DNA of 40,320 nucleotides. Source: Streptomyces albidus (ex Kaewkla and Franco 2022) (GTDB lineage Bacteria > Actinomycetota > Actinomycetes > Streptomycetales > Streptomycetaceae). A program made the position numbers and the translations under genes. This document shows, piece after piece, positions 1 through 8,524 of this stretch (position 1 is its first letter; each line of letters begins with the position of its first letter). The notes beneath the pieces were generated by a model. That model was given only the letters and a program-made list of their open reading frames with translations, was not told the origin of the DNA and searched no databases. The stretch covers positions 1 through 40,320 of the forward strand of contig NZ_JACBXA010000030.1 of NCBI RefSeq assembly GCF_013870515.1, in the 5' to 3' direction.

Positions 1-2243
1 GGGGCCGGCGGGGGCATGGCCGTTCCCGACGCCGTGCCTGTCATCGGTCCTGTCGCTGCCGGGACAGTGGTCCGTGGCGCGGGGCCGCCGCTTGTCGGTG
101 CCGCCCGGGGCCTCTCCCTTTCGCGGCGCACGTTCGGATCGGGACGCCCGTCGGCGCGTTGCTGGTGCTCCCGTCGCGCCGCGGCGTTGCCGATCGACTT
201 GAGCCAGACCTCGCGGACCGGCTCCCGCAGCTGCTCGGCGATCTTCGTGGCCGGGACCGCCAGGATGAGCGGGTGCGAGGCGATCGCGTGCGCGGCGCCG
301 TCGGCCAGGCGCGGCCGGGTGGCGATGGAGCGCGCGATGAGCGCCAGGGAGTGCCGCCGCTGGCGAGCCGAGAGGCTGGGGGAGGGAAGTACGTGCCGGA
401 GGAACGCCGAATCGCTGTCCGCTTCCAGACGCTCGATGAGTGCGCTGGTCAGGACGTCGGGGCCGAGATCGCCTGAAGCGCCCATGCCGAGCGCGGGGTA
501 GAGGCCGCCGATCGTGCGGCGCATCTTCTGGTGCGTGCCGAGGTCCAGCGGGCGGGGGTCGTCGCGGAAGTGGAAGTTCCAGGCCGTCTCGATGACGGAG
601 TCGGCTTCCTCCTTGTCCTGTGCCCCCGCCATGCCCTGGAGGGCGACCAGCGCACGCAGGAGATCCGGATCGGAGTCATGGAAGCCGTGCTCTCCCGCGC
701 CGCGCCGGACGTAGTTCATCTCGTGATCGAGCAGCGTGACGGACGCGGGCAGAGTGTCGGTGAGTTCGCCGGGAGTGTTGAGGAGCACGCTGGTCAGCGC
801 CTCCATGTGGACGGAGAGAGCGCCGCGGTGGTCGTTGATCACCGTTCCCGGTATCGCCGTGTCGCCGTTGCGATCCGCCGCTGCCGCCCTGGCCGCACGT
901 TCGTCGGCGGCCTGGTAGCCGTCCCAGTCGTCACGGACGCCTGCCCGGTGGAGGGCGACGATGCGCTTGCTGAAGTCGATCTCGGCGAGTTCCTGGACCT
1001 GGGCCGGCGTGTGATGCCTGTACAGGGCGTCGGGCTCGATCGGAATCGTCATTCCGCTGATCAGATGTCCGTGGCGGACCTGCAGCCGCTCCCACCAGCT
1101 GCCGGTGGAGTGCGCGAGCAGCAGGACGCGTATCCGGCGTCCGTGCGCCTGGTGCTCCGAGACCGCGTTCAGCAGCTGCTCGACCTGCTCGAGGCGGAAC
1201 TCGGCGTGGTCGATCACGATCAGCGCGGGCCGTGTCAGGAAGCGGAACATCCCGTACGGAGGGGCATGCTGCGGCTGAATCTCGGAGAGGAAACCGGCGG
1301 TCCAGGAGACGTCGGGACCGTCCGGGTGGTACTCGGCCTCGGGGCGGCGCTCGGACAGCCGCCGGGCGAGCTCCACGCCCAGCCGCGTCTTGCCCACCCC
1401 GCCGGCGCCGTGCACCACGGCGACGTCCACGGACCGCGGCGTGCTGCACCAGTCGGTGAGCGTGGTGACCTCGCTGTCGAGGCCGACGAAGTCGACGACC
1501 TCGGACCGCGGAGAGAGCAGATAGGACGCCGCGGCGACCGGCTGCGGCAGACCGTCGAAGAGTCCGTCCAGATCGGCCGCCTCCAGCCGCGGCCGCATCC
1601 CGGAGGCGTCCTCCACGATGTCGCAGAAGACGCGGTCCTCCAGCAGCTGCCGCGCGGGAACAGCCTCCAGCCGCCCGTGCCTCCCGCCGCCGGCATGAGT
1701 GACCATGCCCATCAGCAGGTCGGAGCAGAAGACGGCTGCACCGGCCATGCCCTGCCAGGCGGCGGCTTCCGTTCCCTGGACGTGCTGGAGCGGGCGGCGG
1801 TCGAGCTGCAGACCGTATGTCCGGGAGGTGTTGTCGACGATGTCGATACGGACGGGCGCGGTGTGCGGCTCCTGGAACGTGCGGTCGTCCCTGCCCGAAC
1901 CGATCTCCCGCAACCCGGCGTTGGGAAGGCCCACCGCTGAACACTCCGGCGGGACCGGGGGTTTCGTGCAGGTCAGCTCGCCCCACCGTACGGGGGAGAA
2001 CTCCTGCCCGAGCTCCCTCGGCCTGCACCGCAGAAGAGCGACCTCCCCGCGCCGCCATGCCACCTCGGCACGGGCGCGGGGCCCGTCGGTGCCGTTGCTC
2101 AAGACCCGTACCATGCGTGGCTCGTCGCCGGCTCCGGCCGACTGCTCCACCACATGACGAGTGGTCAGGATGACGCCGGGCGCGATCACGCAGCCCACGC
2201 CGATCCGACCTGCGTACTCCACCGAAGCTGCGCGATCCCACAT
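1..2243 (-). CDS. Pseudo-trypsin / STAND-type P-loop ATPase, 3' end outside window
   Basis: The minus-strand frame starting at ATG 2243 stays open for 747 codons to the left edge, so the C terminus is missing. A GGGGG Shine-Dalgarno tract lies about 8 bases upstream. Residues 1-200 look like a trypsin-like peptidase: His30 sits in TTRHVV, but the GxSG serine position reads GMAG (Ala167) and the usual Asp position is Glu. Catalysis is therefore probably lost. A P-loop ATPase follows, with Walker A GAGGVGKT (residues 279-286, Lys285) and Walker B ALIVIDHAE (Asp345). A helical region comes next, then a Pro/Ala/Thr-rich tail near the window edge. In actinomycetes this architecture resembles STAND/NLR-like signalling ATPases, in which such a domain may sense a ligand or partner. 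That role is inferred. The long plus-strand frames across this region are its antisense shadows. Confidence 0.8.
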   Translation of the reverse strand, partial: MWDRAASVEYAGRIGVGCVIAPGVILTTRHVVEQSAGAGDEPRMVRVLSNGTDGPRARAEVAWRRGEVALLRCRPRELGQEFSPVRWGELTCTKPPVPPECSAVGLPNAGLREIGSGRDDRTFQEPHTAPVRIDIVDNTSRTYGLQLDRRPLQHVQGTEAAAWQGMAGAAVFCSDLLMGMVTHAGGGRHGRLEAVPARQLLEDRVFCDIVEDASGMRPRLEAADLDGLFDGLPQPVAAASYLLSPRSEVVDFVGLDSEVTTLTDWCSTPRSVDVAVVHGAGGVGKTRLGVELARRLSERRPEAEYHPDGPDVSWTAGFLSEIQPQHAPPYGMFRFLTRPALIVIDHAEFRLEQVEQLLNAVSEHQAHGRRIRVLLLAHSTGSWWERLQVRHGHLISGMTIPIEPDALYRHHTPAQVQELAEIDFSKRIVALHRAGVRDDWDGYQAADERAARAAAADRNGDTAIPGTVINDHRGALSVHMEALTSVLLNTPGELTDTLPASVTLLDHEMNYVRRGAGEHGFHDSDPDLLRALVALQGMAGAQDKEEADSVIETAWNFHFRDDPRPLDLGTHQKMRRTIGGLYPALGMGASGDLGPDVLTSALIERLEADSDSAFLRHVLPSPSLSARQRRHSLALIARSIATRPRLADGAAHAIASHPLILAVPATKIAEQLREPVREVWLKSIGNAAARREHQQRADGRPDPNVRRERERPRAAPTSGGPAPRTTVPAATGPMTGTASGTAMPPPA

Positions 2244-2899
2244 CGGCGGTGCCCCCTATGAAACCGGTTGATTGTCGGGAGATTCGCCGCGGCGGCGCTG
2301 GTCAGTGACACCGCCGTGGCTTGTCCGCGCGGAGCGCGGTCCGTACGACGGGCCGGAAGCCGGCCCGCCCAGCACTGATCTGCCCGCCTGAAAGACTGCC
2401 GCCGTAGGCTCCATCGGTCCCCCTGGTCAGGTCGACTAGCGCCACTCAGCCCGCCGCACCCGGGAAGCACTTCGTCTCGCGGGAGCCTCGGTGCGCCCGG
2501 CGCGCCGCAAAAGGTGACAGCGAACCGGGGATCGCATACACAGCTTTACCACTTTCCGGCGGACCGGTGGAGGTCACGTGCGAACTTCGACAACACAATT
2601 CGCGCGTCTTGACACTTCAGAAGTCCGCTTTAGCTCCAACAGGACCCGAATATCAGAGTTTGTGCAAAAGGAAAGGATGAGGGGTGTCGCCTGCGGAAAC
2701 GGGGCGATCATTTTGCGCCCGGCGGGCGGGTGTTGAACCTTCGCCCGGGAATCCTTGCACACGGCTTTGTGTGAATTGGCGCGGGTACCGGCGTCCCGCG
2801 GAGAAGCGGATCGAATTGTCCCGCGTGAACCGGTCTTCTCCATCTTCCACCGGGGGAGCGGGAGTTGGGAGTGGACAGCCGTAAGGCCTGAGCCGTCTC
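2244..2899. other. Intergenic region without a supported gene
   Basis: About 650 bases lie between the divergent STAND-ATPase gene and the GH13 promoter. No frame here has a convincing start, codon bias and family signature together. The stretch 2580-2700 is clearly lower in GC than its surroundings, as expected of promoter or non-coding DNA in this genome type. It contains a TTGACA hexamer near 2610 without a convincing -10 partner. No hairpin with a T-run was seen. Confidence 0.5.
2260..2271. promoter_or_regulatory. Degenerate LacI-type operator-like site
   Basis: GAAACCGGTTGA matches 10 of the 12 bases of the palindrome GAAACCGGTTTC found at the sugar locus, including the central AACCGGTT. 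It lies 17-28 bases upstream of the STAND-ATPase ATG, just before its ribosome binding site. It may be coincidence or a weak secondary site for the LacI-family regulator encoded at 10319-11359. Confidence 0.25.
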
Positions 2900-2928
2900 T
2901 TGACACCTTGCGCGAGGTGTTGTGAGGT
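2900..2928 (+). promoter_or_regulatory. Candidate promoter of the GH13 gene
   Basis: TTGACA (2900-2905) is separated by 17 bases from TGAGGT (2923-2928), a fair match to the housekeeping sigma consensus of Streptomyces. The predicted start, about 2935, falls immediately before the palindromic operator at 2936-2947. The leader to the ATG would be about 130 bases. Confidence 0.5.
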
Positions 2929-2935
2929 GCTGGCA

Positions 2936-2947
2936 GAAACCGGTTTC
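2936..2947. promoter_or_regulatory. LacI-family operator at the GH13 promoter
   Basis: GAAACCGGTTTC is a perfect 12-bp palindrome with the central CG typical of LacI-family operators. It covers the predicted transcription start of the GH13 gene. The identical 12-mer occurs at 11384-11395, upstream of the LacI-family gene and the GH35 gene. This supports binding by that regulator and repression of this promoter. Confidence 0.7.
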
Positions 2948-3068
2948 AGGAGTGGCGGCGGGCGCTGCCCGGAGCGCCAGCGATGGCCCCGGGGCACCTC
3001 GGCCCGGCACCTGATGCCGGCGACGCCCTCTGCCCTCGACGTACGGACGATGCCGTGAGTGCCGGAAC

Positions 3069-4598
3069 ATGACCGACGAAGAGCAGTGGTGGCGCGACGC
3101 CGTCGTCTACCAGGTCTATCTGCGCAGCTTCGCGGACTCCGACGGGGACGGCGTCGGCGACCTGCGCGGTGTCCTGCAGCACTTGGACCACCTGGCCGAC
3201 CTCGGAGTGGACGCGCTGTGGCTCAACCCGTTCTACGTCAGCGGGGGCGCCGACGCCGGATACGACGTCGTGGACCACCGGGCGGTGGACCCGGCCATGG
3301 GCTCGCTGGCCGACGTGGATGAATTGCTGGAGCAGGCCCACGCGCGCGGCCTGCGCGTCGTCGGCGACGTGGTGCCCAACCACACCTCCTCTCGCCACCC
3401 CTGGTTCGAGCAGGCCCGGCGCGGGGGGCCGGGAGACCCGGCGCGCAGCCGCTATCACACGGCCACCGGCCGCGACGGTGCCCCGCCCTCCGACTGGCAG
3501 TCTCTCTTCGGCGGCCCGGCGTGGGAGCCCTTCGGAGACGGCGAGTGGTATCTGCACCTGTTCGACGTCGCGCAGCCCGACCTCAACTGGGAACACCCCG
3601 ACGTCGTCGCAGACTTCGAGCGTACGGTGCGCTTCTGGCTCGATCGCGGCTTCGACGGCCTGCGCTTCGACGCGGCCGGGGCGATGGCCAAGGCACCCGG
3701 CTACCCCCCTGTGCCGGAGGGCCCGCGCCACCCCGGCGACGACCATCCCTTCAGCGACCGGCCCGAAGTGCACCGCATCTTCCGCCGGTTCGCGCAGATC
3801 CTCGCCGAGCGCCCCGGCCGCTACGGGGTGGCCGAGACCTGGGGTCCGGCCTGGCTCGGTGAGCCGTACATGCGCCAGGACGAACTGCACCAGGCGTTCG
3901 CCATGGACGTGATCTTCACAAGGCTCGACGCCGGGGAGCTGGGCGCGGCCGTACGCGAGTACCTGGACGCCGCCGAGCGGCAGGGACGACGGCCCGCGTG
4001 GCCGCACGGCAACCACGACGTCACCCGCGCGGCCACCCGGTGGGGGAGCGAGGGGGTCATGGCGGTGCTGCTGCTTCTGCTGGCGCTGCCGGGTGCCACG
4101 TACCTCTACGCCGGAGACGAACTGGGGCTGCCCGAGGTGGAGTTGGCGGACGCCGACCTGCGGGACCCCACATGGCGGCGCTCGGGCGGCACCGAACGCG
4201 GCAGGGACGGCGCGCGAGTGCCGCTGCCGTGGAGGTACGACGCGTCGGGGCACCACGGCTTCTCACCCGCCGGCACGCAGGCCCGCACATGGCTGCCGCA
4301 GCCGTCCGGCTGGTCGGAGCTGAGCGTGGAGGCCCAACACGCCGACACCGGCTCGGCGTTGGCGACCGTCCGGGCAGCGCTGAAGGCCCGCACGTCCCTG
4401 CGTGAGGCGCCGTGGCCCGTCTGGCTGCCCGGTCCTCCCGGAGTGCTCGCCTTCCGCCGCGGCGATGTCACCTGCGTGCTGAACACCTCCGGCGGGCCGC
4501 TGCCGCTCGACGAGTGGGGCCGTGAACTGCTCGCCGCCAGCCGGGAGTTGGACGAGGACGGCCGGCTGCCTTCGCCGGGCACCGCCTGGCTGCGCTGA
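3069..4598 (+). CDS. GH13 alpha-glucosidase / oligo-glucosidase
   Basis: A 509-residue cytoplasmic GH13 (alpha-amylase superfamily) enzyme without a signal peptide. The N-terminal WWRDAVVYQVYLRSFADSDG is the family opening. The conserved regions are present: DVVPNHTS (residues 100-107), GLRFDAAG with nucleophile Asp201, VAETW with acid/base Glu256, and HGNHD with stabiliser Asp317. Length and motifs fit the alpha-glucosidase/oligo-1,6-glucosidase group rather than secreted amylases. It would hydrolyse imported alpha-linked oligosaccharides. The ATG at 3069 has only a weak ribosome binding site. A promoter with a LacI-type operator lies upstream, and the gene converges on the ABC importer operon across a shared terminator. 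The exact linkage specificity cannot be read from sequence. Confidence 0.93.
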   Translation: MTDEEQWWRDAVVYQVYLRSFADSDGDGVGDLRGVLQHLDHLADLGVDALWLNPFYVSGGADAGYDVVDHRAVDPAMGSLADVDELLEQAHARGLRVVGDVVPNHTSSRHPWFEQARRGGPGDPARSRYHTATGRDGAPPSDWQSLFGGPAWEPFGDGEWYLHLFDVAQPDLNWEHPDVVADFERTVRFWLDRGFDGLRFDAAGAMAKAPGYPPVPEGPRHPGDDHPFSDRPEVHRIFRRFAQILAERPGRYGVAETWGPAWLGEPYMRQDELHQAFAMDVIFTRLDAGELGAAVREYLDAAERQGRRPAWPHGNHDVTRAATRWGSEGVMAVLLLLLALPGATYLYAGDELGLPEVELADADLRDPTWRRSGGTERGRDGARVPLPWRYDASGHHGFSPAGTQARTWLPQPSGWSELSVEAQHADTGSALATVRAALKARTSLREAPWPVWLPGPPGVLAFRRGDVTCVLNTSGGPLPLDEWGRELLAASRELDEDGRLPSPGTAWLR

Positions 4599-4605
4599 GA
4601 AAGGA

Positions 4606-4651
4606 CCCGGGTGGCGCACCGCCTCCCCGCGGAGTGCCACCCGGGCTTTTT
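4606..4651 (+). terminator. Rho-independent terminator between GH13 gene and importer operon
   Basis: CCCGGGTGGC (4606-4615) pairs perfectly with GCCACCCGGG (4636-4645) over a 20-base loop, and five T bases follow at 4647-4651. It begins 8 bases after the GH13 stop and also lies just past the ABC ATPase stop on the other strand, so it may work in both directions. Confidence 0.85.
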
Positions 4652-4658
4652 CGAGGGA

Positions 4659-6587
4659 TCAGTCTCCGTGCGGTGGCCGTCCCAGGCTCTGCGTCTGCCC
4701 GGCCCCGTCGGAACGCCCTGCCATGGCGGGCGCACGCTCCTGGCCCGGCCGCGGGATCGCGGCGAGCAGCCGGCGTGTGTACGGGTCCTGCGCTTCGCCG
4801 ATCACCTTGAGGGTGGGGCCGCGCTCGACGATCACGCCCTTGTTGAGCACCATCACCTCGTCGGCGAGAAGCCGGGCGCTGAGCAGGTCGTGGGTGATGT
4901 ACAGCATCGCGATGCCCCGGTCGCGTACCAACTGATCCAGCAGCTCGAGGATTTCGGCACGGATCGAGACGTCGAGCATCGAGATCGGCTCGTCCGCGAC
5001 GAGGACCTCCGGCTCGGGCGCCAGCGCCCGGGCGATGACCACCCGCTGCCGCTGTCCTCCCGAGAGCTGGCCGGGGAGCTTGTCCAGGAACTGGGCGGCA
5101 GGGCTCAGGCCGACGACCTCGAGCAGCTCCGCCGCGCGCCTGCGTGCCTGCGCGCCGTCCATGCCGAGGTGGTTGCGCAGCGGACGGCTGAGCGCGTACG
5201 CGACCGTGCGCGTGGGATTGAGCGCGGAGAACGGGTCCTGGAACACCAGTTGGGCGTGCCGCCGGTACCCGCGCAGGGCCCGGCGCCGAAGCCGGTCCAC
5301 ACGGGTGTCCTTGAAGCGGATGCTTCCGCGGCCGGGCTTCTCCACCCCGGTGACCAGGCGGGCGAGCGTGGACTTGCCCGAACCGCTCTCTCCCACCAGG
5401 GCGCTCACCCGCCCCGGGCGCAGCGCGAACGAGACGTCGTCCACCGCCGTGGTGGTGGTGCTCCCCAGGGCGCGCTGGGTCCGGTAGGTCTTGGTGACGC
5501 CCTCGACCACCAGGATCGGCTCGCCGTCCGCGGGACCCCTGTTGCGCGCCGCGGCGTCGGCGGAGAAGACGGTGCCGGAGCGGTCCCGCGGCGAGGCGTT
5601 CGGCGTCCTCGCGGATCCGTCCGGGGCGACCTCGACCAGCAGGCAGCGGGCACGTCCCCTTCGTGCGGGGAGGAGTTCGGGATGCTTCGTACGGCATGCG
5701 TCCACCGACACCGGGCAGCGCGGCTCGAAAAGGCAGCCGGGGTGCTCCCGTGACAGGTCCGGCGGCCGGCCCGGGGTGAACGCGACATCGACGACGGCGT
5801 CACGGGGGTCGGCGTACGAACCGAGCAGGCCGACGCTGTAAGGGTGCAGCTGCCCCGCGACCATGTCGGCCGCGGGCTGGTCCTCGACGATCTCGCCCGC
5901 GTACATCACCATCACCCGGTCCGCCATCTCCATGACGGTGCCGAGGTCGTGGCTGATGAAGAGCACCGCGAAGCCGAGGCTGCGCTGCAACTCCCGCAGC
6001 CGGTCGAGGATGTCGCGCTGGACCACCACGTCCAGACCCGTCGTCGGCTCGTCGAGCAGGACGAAGCGCGGACGCAGCACGAGCGCGAGGGCGAGTGCGA
6101 CCCGCTGCTTCATGCCGCCCGACAGCTCGTGCGGGTACCGGCGCAGGACACCCCGGTCCAGCGAGACCAACTCCAGCAGCTCGCCCGCCCGTTCGTCGAC
6201 GTCGACGCGCTCGCCGGCGATGTCGGGGTGGGCGGCGAGGGTGTCGGCGAACTGCTCGCGCACGGTGATCACGGGGTTGAGCGAGTTCATGCTCGACTGG
6301 AAGACGGTGGAGAGGTTCGTCCAGCGCATAGGGCGCAGTTCGTCCTCGCCGAGCCGTGTCACGTCGCGTCCGTCGAAAGTGATGGTGCCGCCGGTGATCG
6401 AGGCGGGCTTCTCCAGCAGCCGGAGCACGGCGTGCCCCAGAGTCGACTTGCCGCAGCCCGACTCGCCCAGCAGGCCGACGAATTCGCCGTGGCCGACGGT
6501 GAAGCTGACCTTGTTCACGGCCCGTACGGCAGCCGAATCACGGGGACGGTAGGTGACGCTGAGGTCTTCGACCTGGAGCAGGGTCAT
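4659..6587 (-). CDS. ABC transporter, two fused ATPase domains (DppD-DppF type)
   Basis: A 642-residue protein holding two ABC ATPases in tandem. Domain 1 has Walker A GESGCGKST (residues 41-49), signature LSGGM (155-159) and Walker B LLDEP (about 177-181). A Cys-rich oligopeptide-transporter C-terminal motif (Cys285, Cys291, Cys298) follows. After a linker, domain 2 has GESGSGKST (399-407), LSGGQ (508-512) and Walker B VADEP (about 530). The fused pair replaces the separate DppD and DppF subunits and powers the two permeases encoded upstream. The ATG at 6587 has a strong GGGAGGAC site and follows the permease stop by one base (TGAGATG), so translation is coupled. Confidence 0.95.
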   Translation of the reverse strand: MTLLQVEDLSVTYRPRDSAAVRAVNKVSFTVGHGEFVGLLGESGCGKSTLGHAVLRLLEKPASITGGTITFDGRDVTRLGEDELRPMRWTNLSTVFQSSMNSLNPVITVREQFADTLAAHPDIAGERVDVDERAGELLELVSLDRGVLRRYPHELSGGMKQRVALALALVLRPRFVLLDEPTTGLDVVVQRDILDRLRELQRSLGFAVLFISHDLGTVMEMADRVMVMYAGEIVEDQPAADMVAGQLHPYSVGLLGSYADPRDAVVDVAFTPGRPPDLSREHPGCLFEPRCPVSVDACRTKHPELLPARRGRARCLLVEVAPDGSARTPNASPRDRSGTVFSADAAARNRGPADGEPILVVEGVTKTYRTQRALGSTTTTAVDDVSFALRPGRVSALVGESGSGKSTLARLVTGVEKPGRGSIRFKDTRVDRLRRRALRGYRRHAQLVFQDPFSALNPTRTVAYALSRPLRNHLGMDGAQARRRAAELLEVVGLSPAAQFLDKLPGQLSGGQRQRVVIARALAPEPEVLVADEPISMLDVSIRAEILELLDQLVRDRGIAMLYITHDLLSARLLADEVMVLNKGVIVERGPTLKVIGEAQDPYTRRLLAAIPRPGQERAPAMAGRSDGAGQTQSLGRPPHGD

Positions 6588-6588
6588 C

Positions 6589-7527
6589 TCAGTCCTCCCT
6601 CAGGTGCGGGTTGCTCAGCGCGTCGACGCCGAAGTTGATGAGCGTGAACGAGGTGACCAGCAACGCCAGGATGAGACCGGGCGCGACCACCCACGCCCAC
6701 TGCCCGGTCGTCATCGCGCCGCCCAGGCTGGCCTGGTTGAGCATCGTGCCCCAGCTGGTGGTCTGCGGGTCGCCCAGGCCGAGGAAGGCCAGCCCCGCCT
6801 CCGCTCCGATCGCGCCGAGGGCGGAGCTCATGAAGCCCACGACGATCAGCGACATCATGTTGGGTGCGATCTCGTGCGTGATGATCCGCGCGGTCGAGTC
6901 CCCGGCGAACTTGGCGGCCGTGACGTAGTCCCGCGTGCGCAGCGTGATGATCTGCGCCCGCTTGATCCGGGCGCCGTGCGCCCAGCCGGTCACCGTGATC
7001 ACGACGATGATGAGCCCGAGACCCTTCACCGGCGCGTACGCGGCCAGCGTGATCATCAGCGGCAGCACCGGCACGACGAGCCCCAGGTTGACGAAGAAGG
7101 AGAGCACCTCGTCCACGAAGCCCTGGAGGTAGCCCGCCGTCAGGCCGACGGCCATCGCGATCAAGGTGCTGAGCGTCCCGGCGACGACGCCGACCAGCAG
7201 CGAGGTGCGGGCCCCGTACACGATCTGCGAGTACACGTCCTCGCCCTGCGCCGTGGTGCCGAGCCAGTGGGCGCCCGTGGGTCCCTGAGACGTGGCGAAC
7301 GCGTCCACACGCGGCCCGAACGGGGCGATGTACGGAGCCAGCACGGCGACGAGGACGAACGCCGCGAGCAGCAGAAGCCCCAGCCTGCACTTGCCGTTTC
7401 GCCACAGGATGACGAACCAGCCGGGCATGCGATGGGTCCGGCCCGCGTCCAGTGCGGCGATGCCGACGCCTTCGGTGTCGCCGGCGGCGGCGGGGGCCGC
7501 CACCGGTGTGCCTCCGGGGGTGGTCAT
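6589..7527 (-). CDS. ABC transporter permease, DppC type
   Basis: A 312-residue inner-membrane permease. A Pro/Ala-rich cytoplasmic N terminus precedes the first membrane segment (about residues 48-67). The DppC hallmark HWLGTTAQGEDVYSQ starts at residue 87. The EAA-type coupling loop lies at about 199-222, and GLAFLGLGDP...SWG at about 245-260. It would pair with the DppB-type permease encoded upstream. Its ATG forms a 4-bp ATGA overlap with that gene's stop. In this context the cargo is more likely an oligosaccharide than a peptide. Confidence 0.94.
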   Translation of the reverse strand: MTTPGGTPVAAPAAAGDTEGVGIAALDAGRTHRMPGWFVILWRNGKCRLGLLLLAAFVLVAVLAPYIAPFGPRVDAFATSQGPTGAHWLGTTAQGEDVYSQIVYGARTSLLVGVVAGTLSTLIAMAVGLTAGYLQGFVDEVLSFFVNLGLVVPVLPLMITLAAYAPVKGLGLIIVVITVTGWAHGARIKRAQIITLRTRDYVTAAKFAGDSTARIITHEIAPNMMSLIVVGFMSSALGAIGAEAGLAFLGLGDPQTTSWGTMLNQASLGGAMTTGQWAWVVAPGLILALLVTSFTLINFGVDALSNPHLRED

Positions 7528-8519
7528 GTTGCGTCCTTCCGCCGGACCCGCGGGTCGAGGAGTCCGTAGGCCATGTCGGCGAGGAAGTTCGCAATCAGCA
7601 CGCCGATGGTGGTGAACAGGAACAGCGTCTGCATCAGCGGGAAGTCCTTGTTGGACACCGCTTCGAGCAACAGCCGTCCCATTCCCGGGTAGTTGAAGAT
7701 GCTCTCGACCAGCACGGTGCCGCCGAGGATGCTGCCCAGCGCGATCGCGAAGCCGGTGACGTTCGGCAGGATCGCGATCCGGGCGCCGTAGGTCAGGGCG
7801 ATCCGGCGCCGCGGCAGACCCTTGGCGCGTGCCAGACGGGCGTAGTCCTCACCGAGCGTCTGCACCATGTTGTTGCGCATCCCGAGGATCCAGCCGATGG
7901 GCCCCGTGATCAGCAGCGACAGTGCCGGCAGCACGCTGTGCTGGAAGGCGTCCGAGAAGAACAGCCAGGTCCATCCCGGTTGCGAGCCGCCGCCGTAACC
8001 GCCGCCCTCGGGGAACCAGTTGAGGGTGATGGCGAACACGAAGATCAGCAGCAGCCCGATCCAGAAGAACGGCAGCGTCCCCAGGAACGTCGACCCGAGC
8101 GTGATCAGCGAGTCCGTCCTGGTGTTGCGCCGGTATGCGGCCCACGCACCCAGAGCCGTGCCGACGACGAACGAGAAGATCTGCGTGACGCCGACCAGGA
8201 CCAGGGTCCAGGGCATCGCCTCGCTGATCACGTCGGTCACGCTGTACGGGTAGTAGGTGTAGGAGACGCCGAAGTGGCCGTTGGCGAGCGCGGCCAGGTA
8301 CTCCCAGTACTGCTGCAGCAGGTTCCCGTCCGGCGCACCGAGCAGCTTCCTGACGGCCGCGAGCTGGGCGGGATCGACCGCCTCGGTCCTGCTGGTCAGC
8401 CGGGAAAGGAGCGCCTCCGCCGGGTCCCCCGGCTCCAGCCGGGGGATCAGGAAGTTGAGGGTCACCGCCGCCCACAGCGTCGCCAGGAAGAAGCCGGTGC
8501 GCCGGACGAAGAACTTCAT
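7524..8519 (-). CDS. ABC transporter permease, DppB type
   Basis: A 331-residue permease. The start at ATG 8519 (MKFFVRRTGFF) is preferred over an upstream extension because it gives the normal DppB N terminus, with the first membrane segment at about residues 8-26. The C-terminal half carries the EAA loop EDYARLARAKGLP and the usual FNYPGMGRLL motif. It forms the transport channel with the DppC-type partner. The gene starts 5 bases after the binding-protein stop and overlaps the next gene by 4 bp, so it sits inside one operon. Confidence 0.94.
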   Translation of the reverse strand: MKFFVRRTGFFLATLWAAVTLNFLIPRLEPGDPAEALLSRLTSRTEAVDPAQLAAVRKLLGAPDGNLLQQYWEYLAALANGHFGVSYTYYPYSVTDVISEAMPWTLVLVGVTQIFSFVVGTALGAWAAYRRNTRTDSLITLGSTFLGTLPFFWIGLLLIFVFAITLNWFPEGGGYGGGSQPGWTWLFFSDAFQHSVLPALSLLITGPIGWILGMRNNMVQTLGEDYARLARAKGLPRRRIALTYGARIAILPNVTGFAIALGSILGGTVLVESIFNYPGMGRLLLEAVSNKDFPLMQTLFLFTTIGVLIANFLADMAYGLLDPRVRRKDAT

Positions 8520-8524
8520 GTGTG

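Noticed and set aside
531..1940. Long plus-strand open frame of 469 codons
   Set aside because: It is codon-aligned with the minus-strand gene starting at 2243, whose translation shows Walker A and B motifs and a trypsin-like fold. The plus frame has no family signature.
931..2241. Minus-strand open frame with GTG start at 2241
   Set aside because: It is a shifted frame of the STAND-ATPase gene, Arg/Pro-rich and without any recognisable motif.
2574..2906. Minus-strand frame of 110 codons in the intergenic region
   Set aside because: It overlaps a low-GC promoter-like stretch, lacks codon bias and a recognisable product, and crosses the GH13 promoter.
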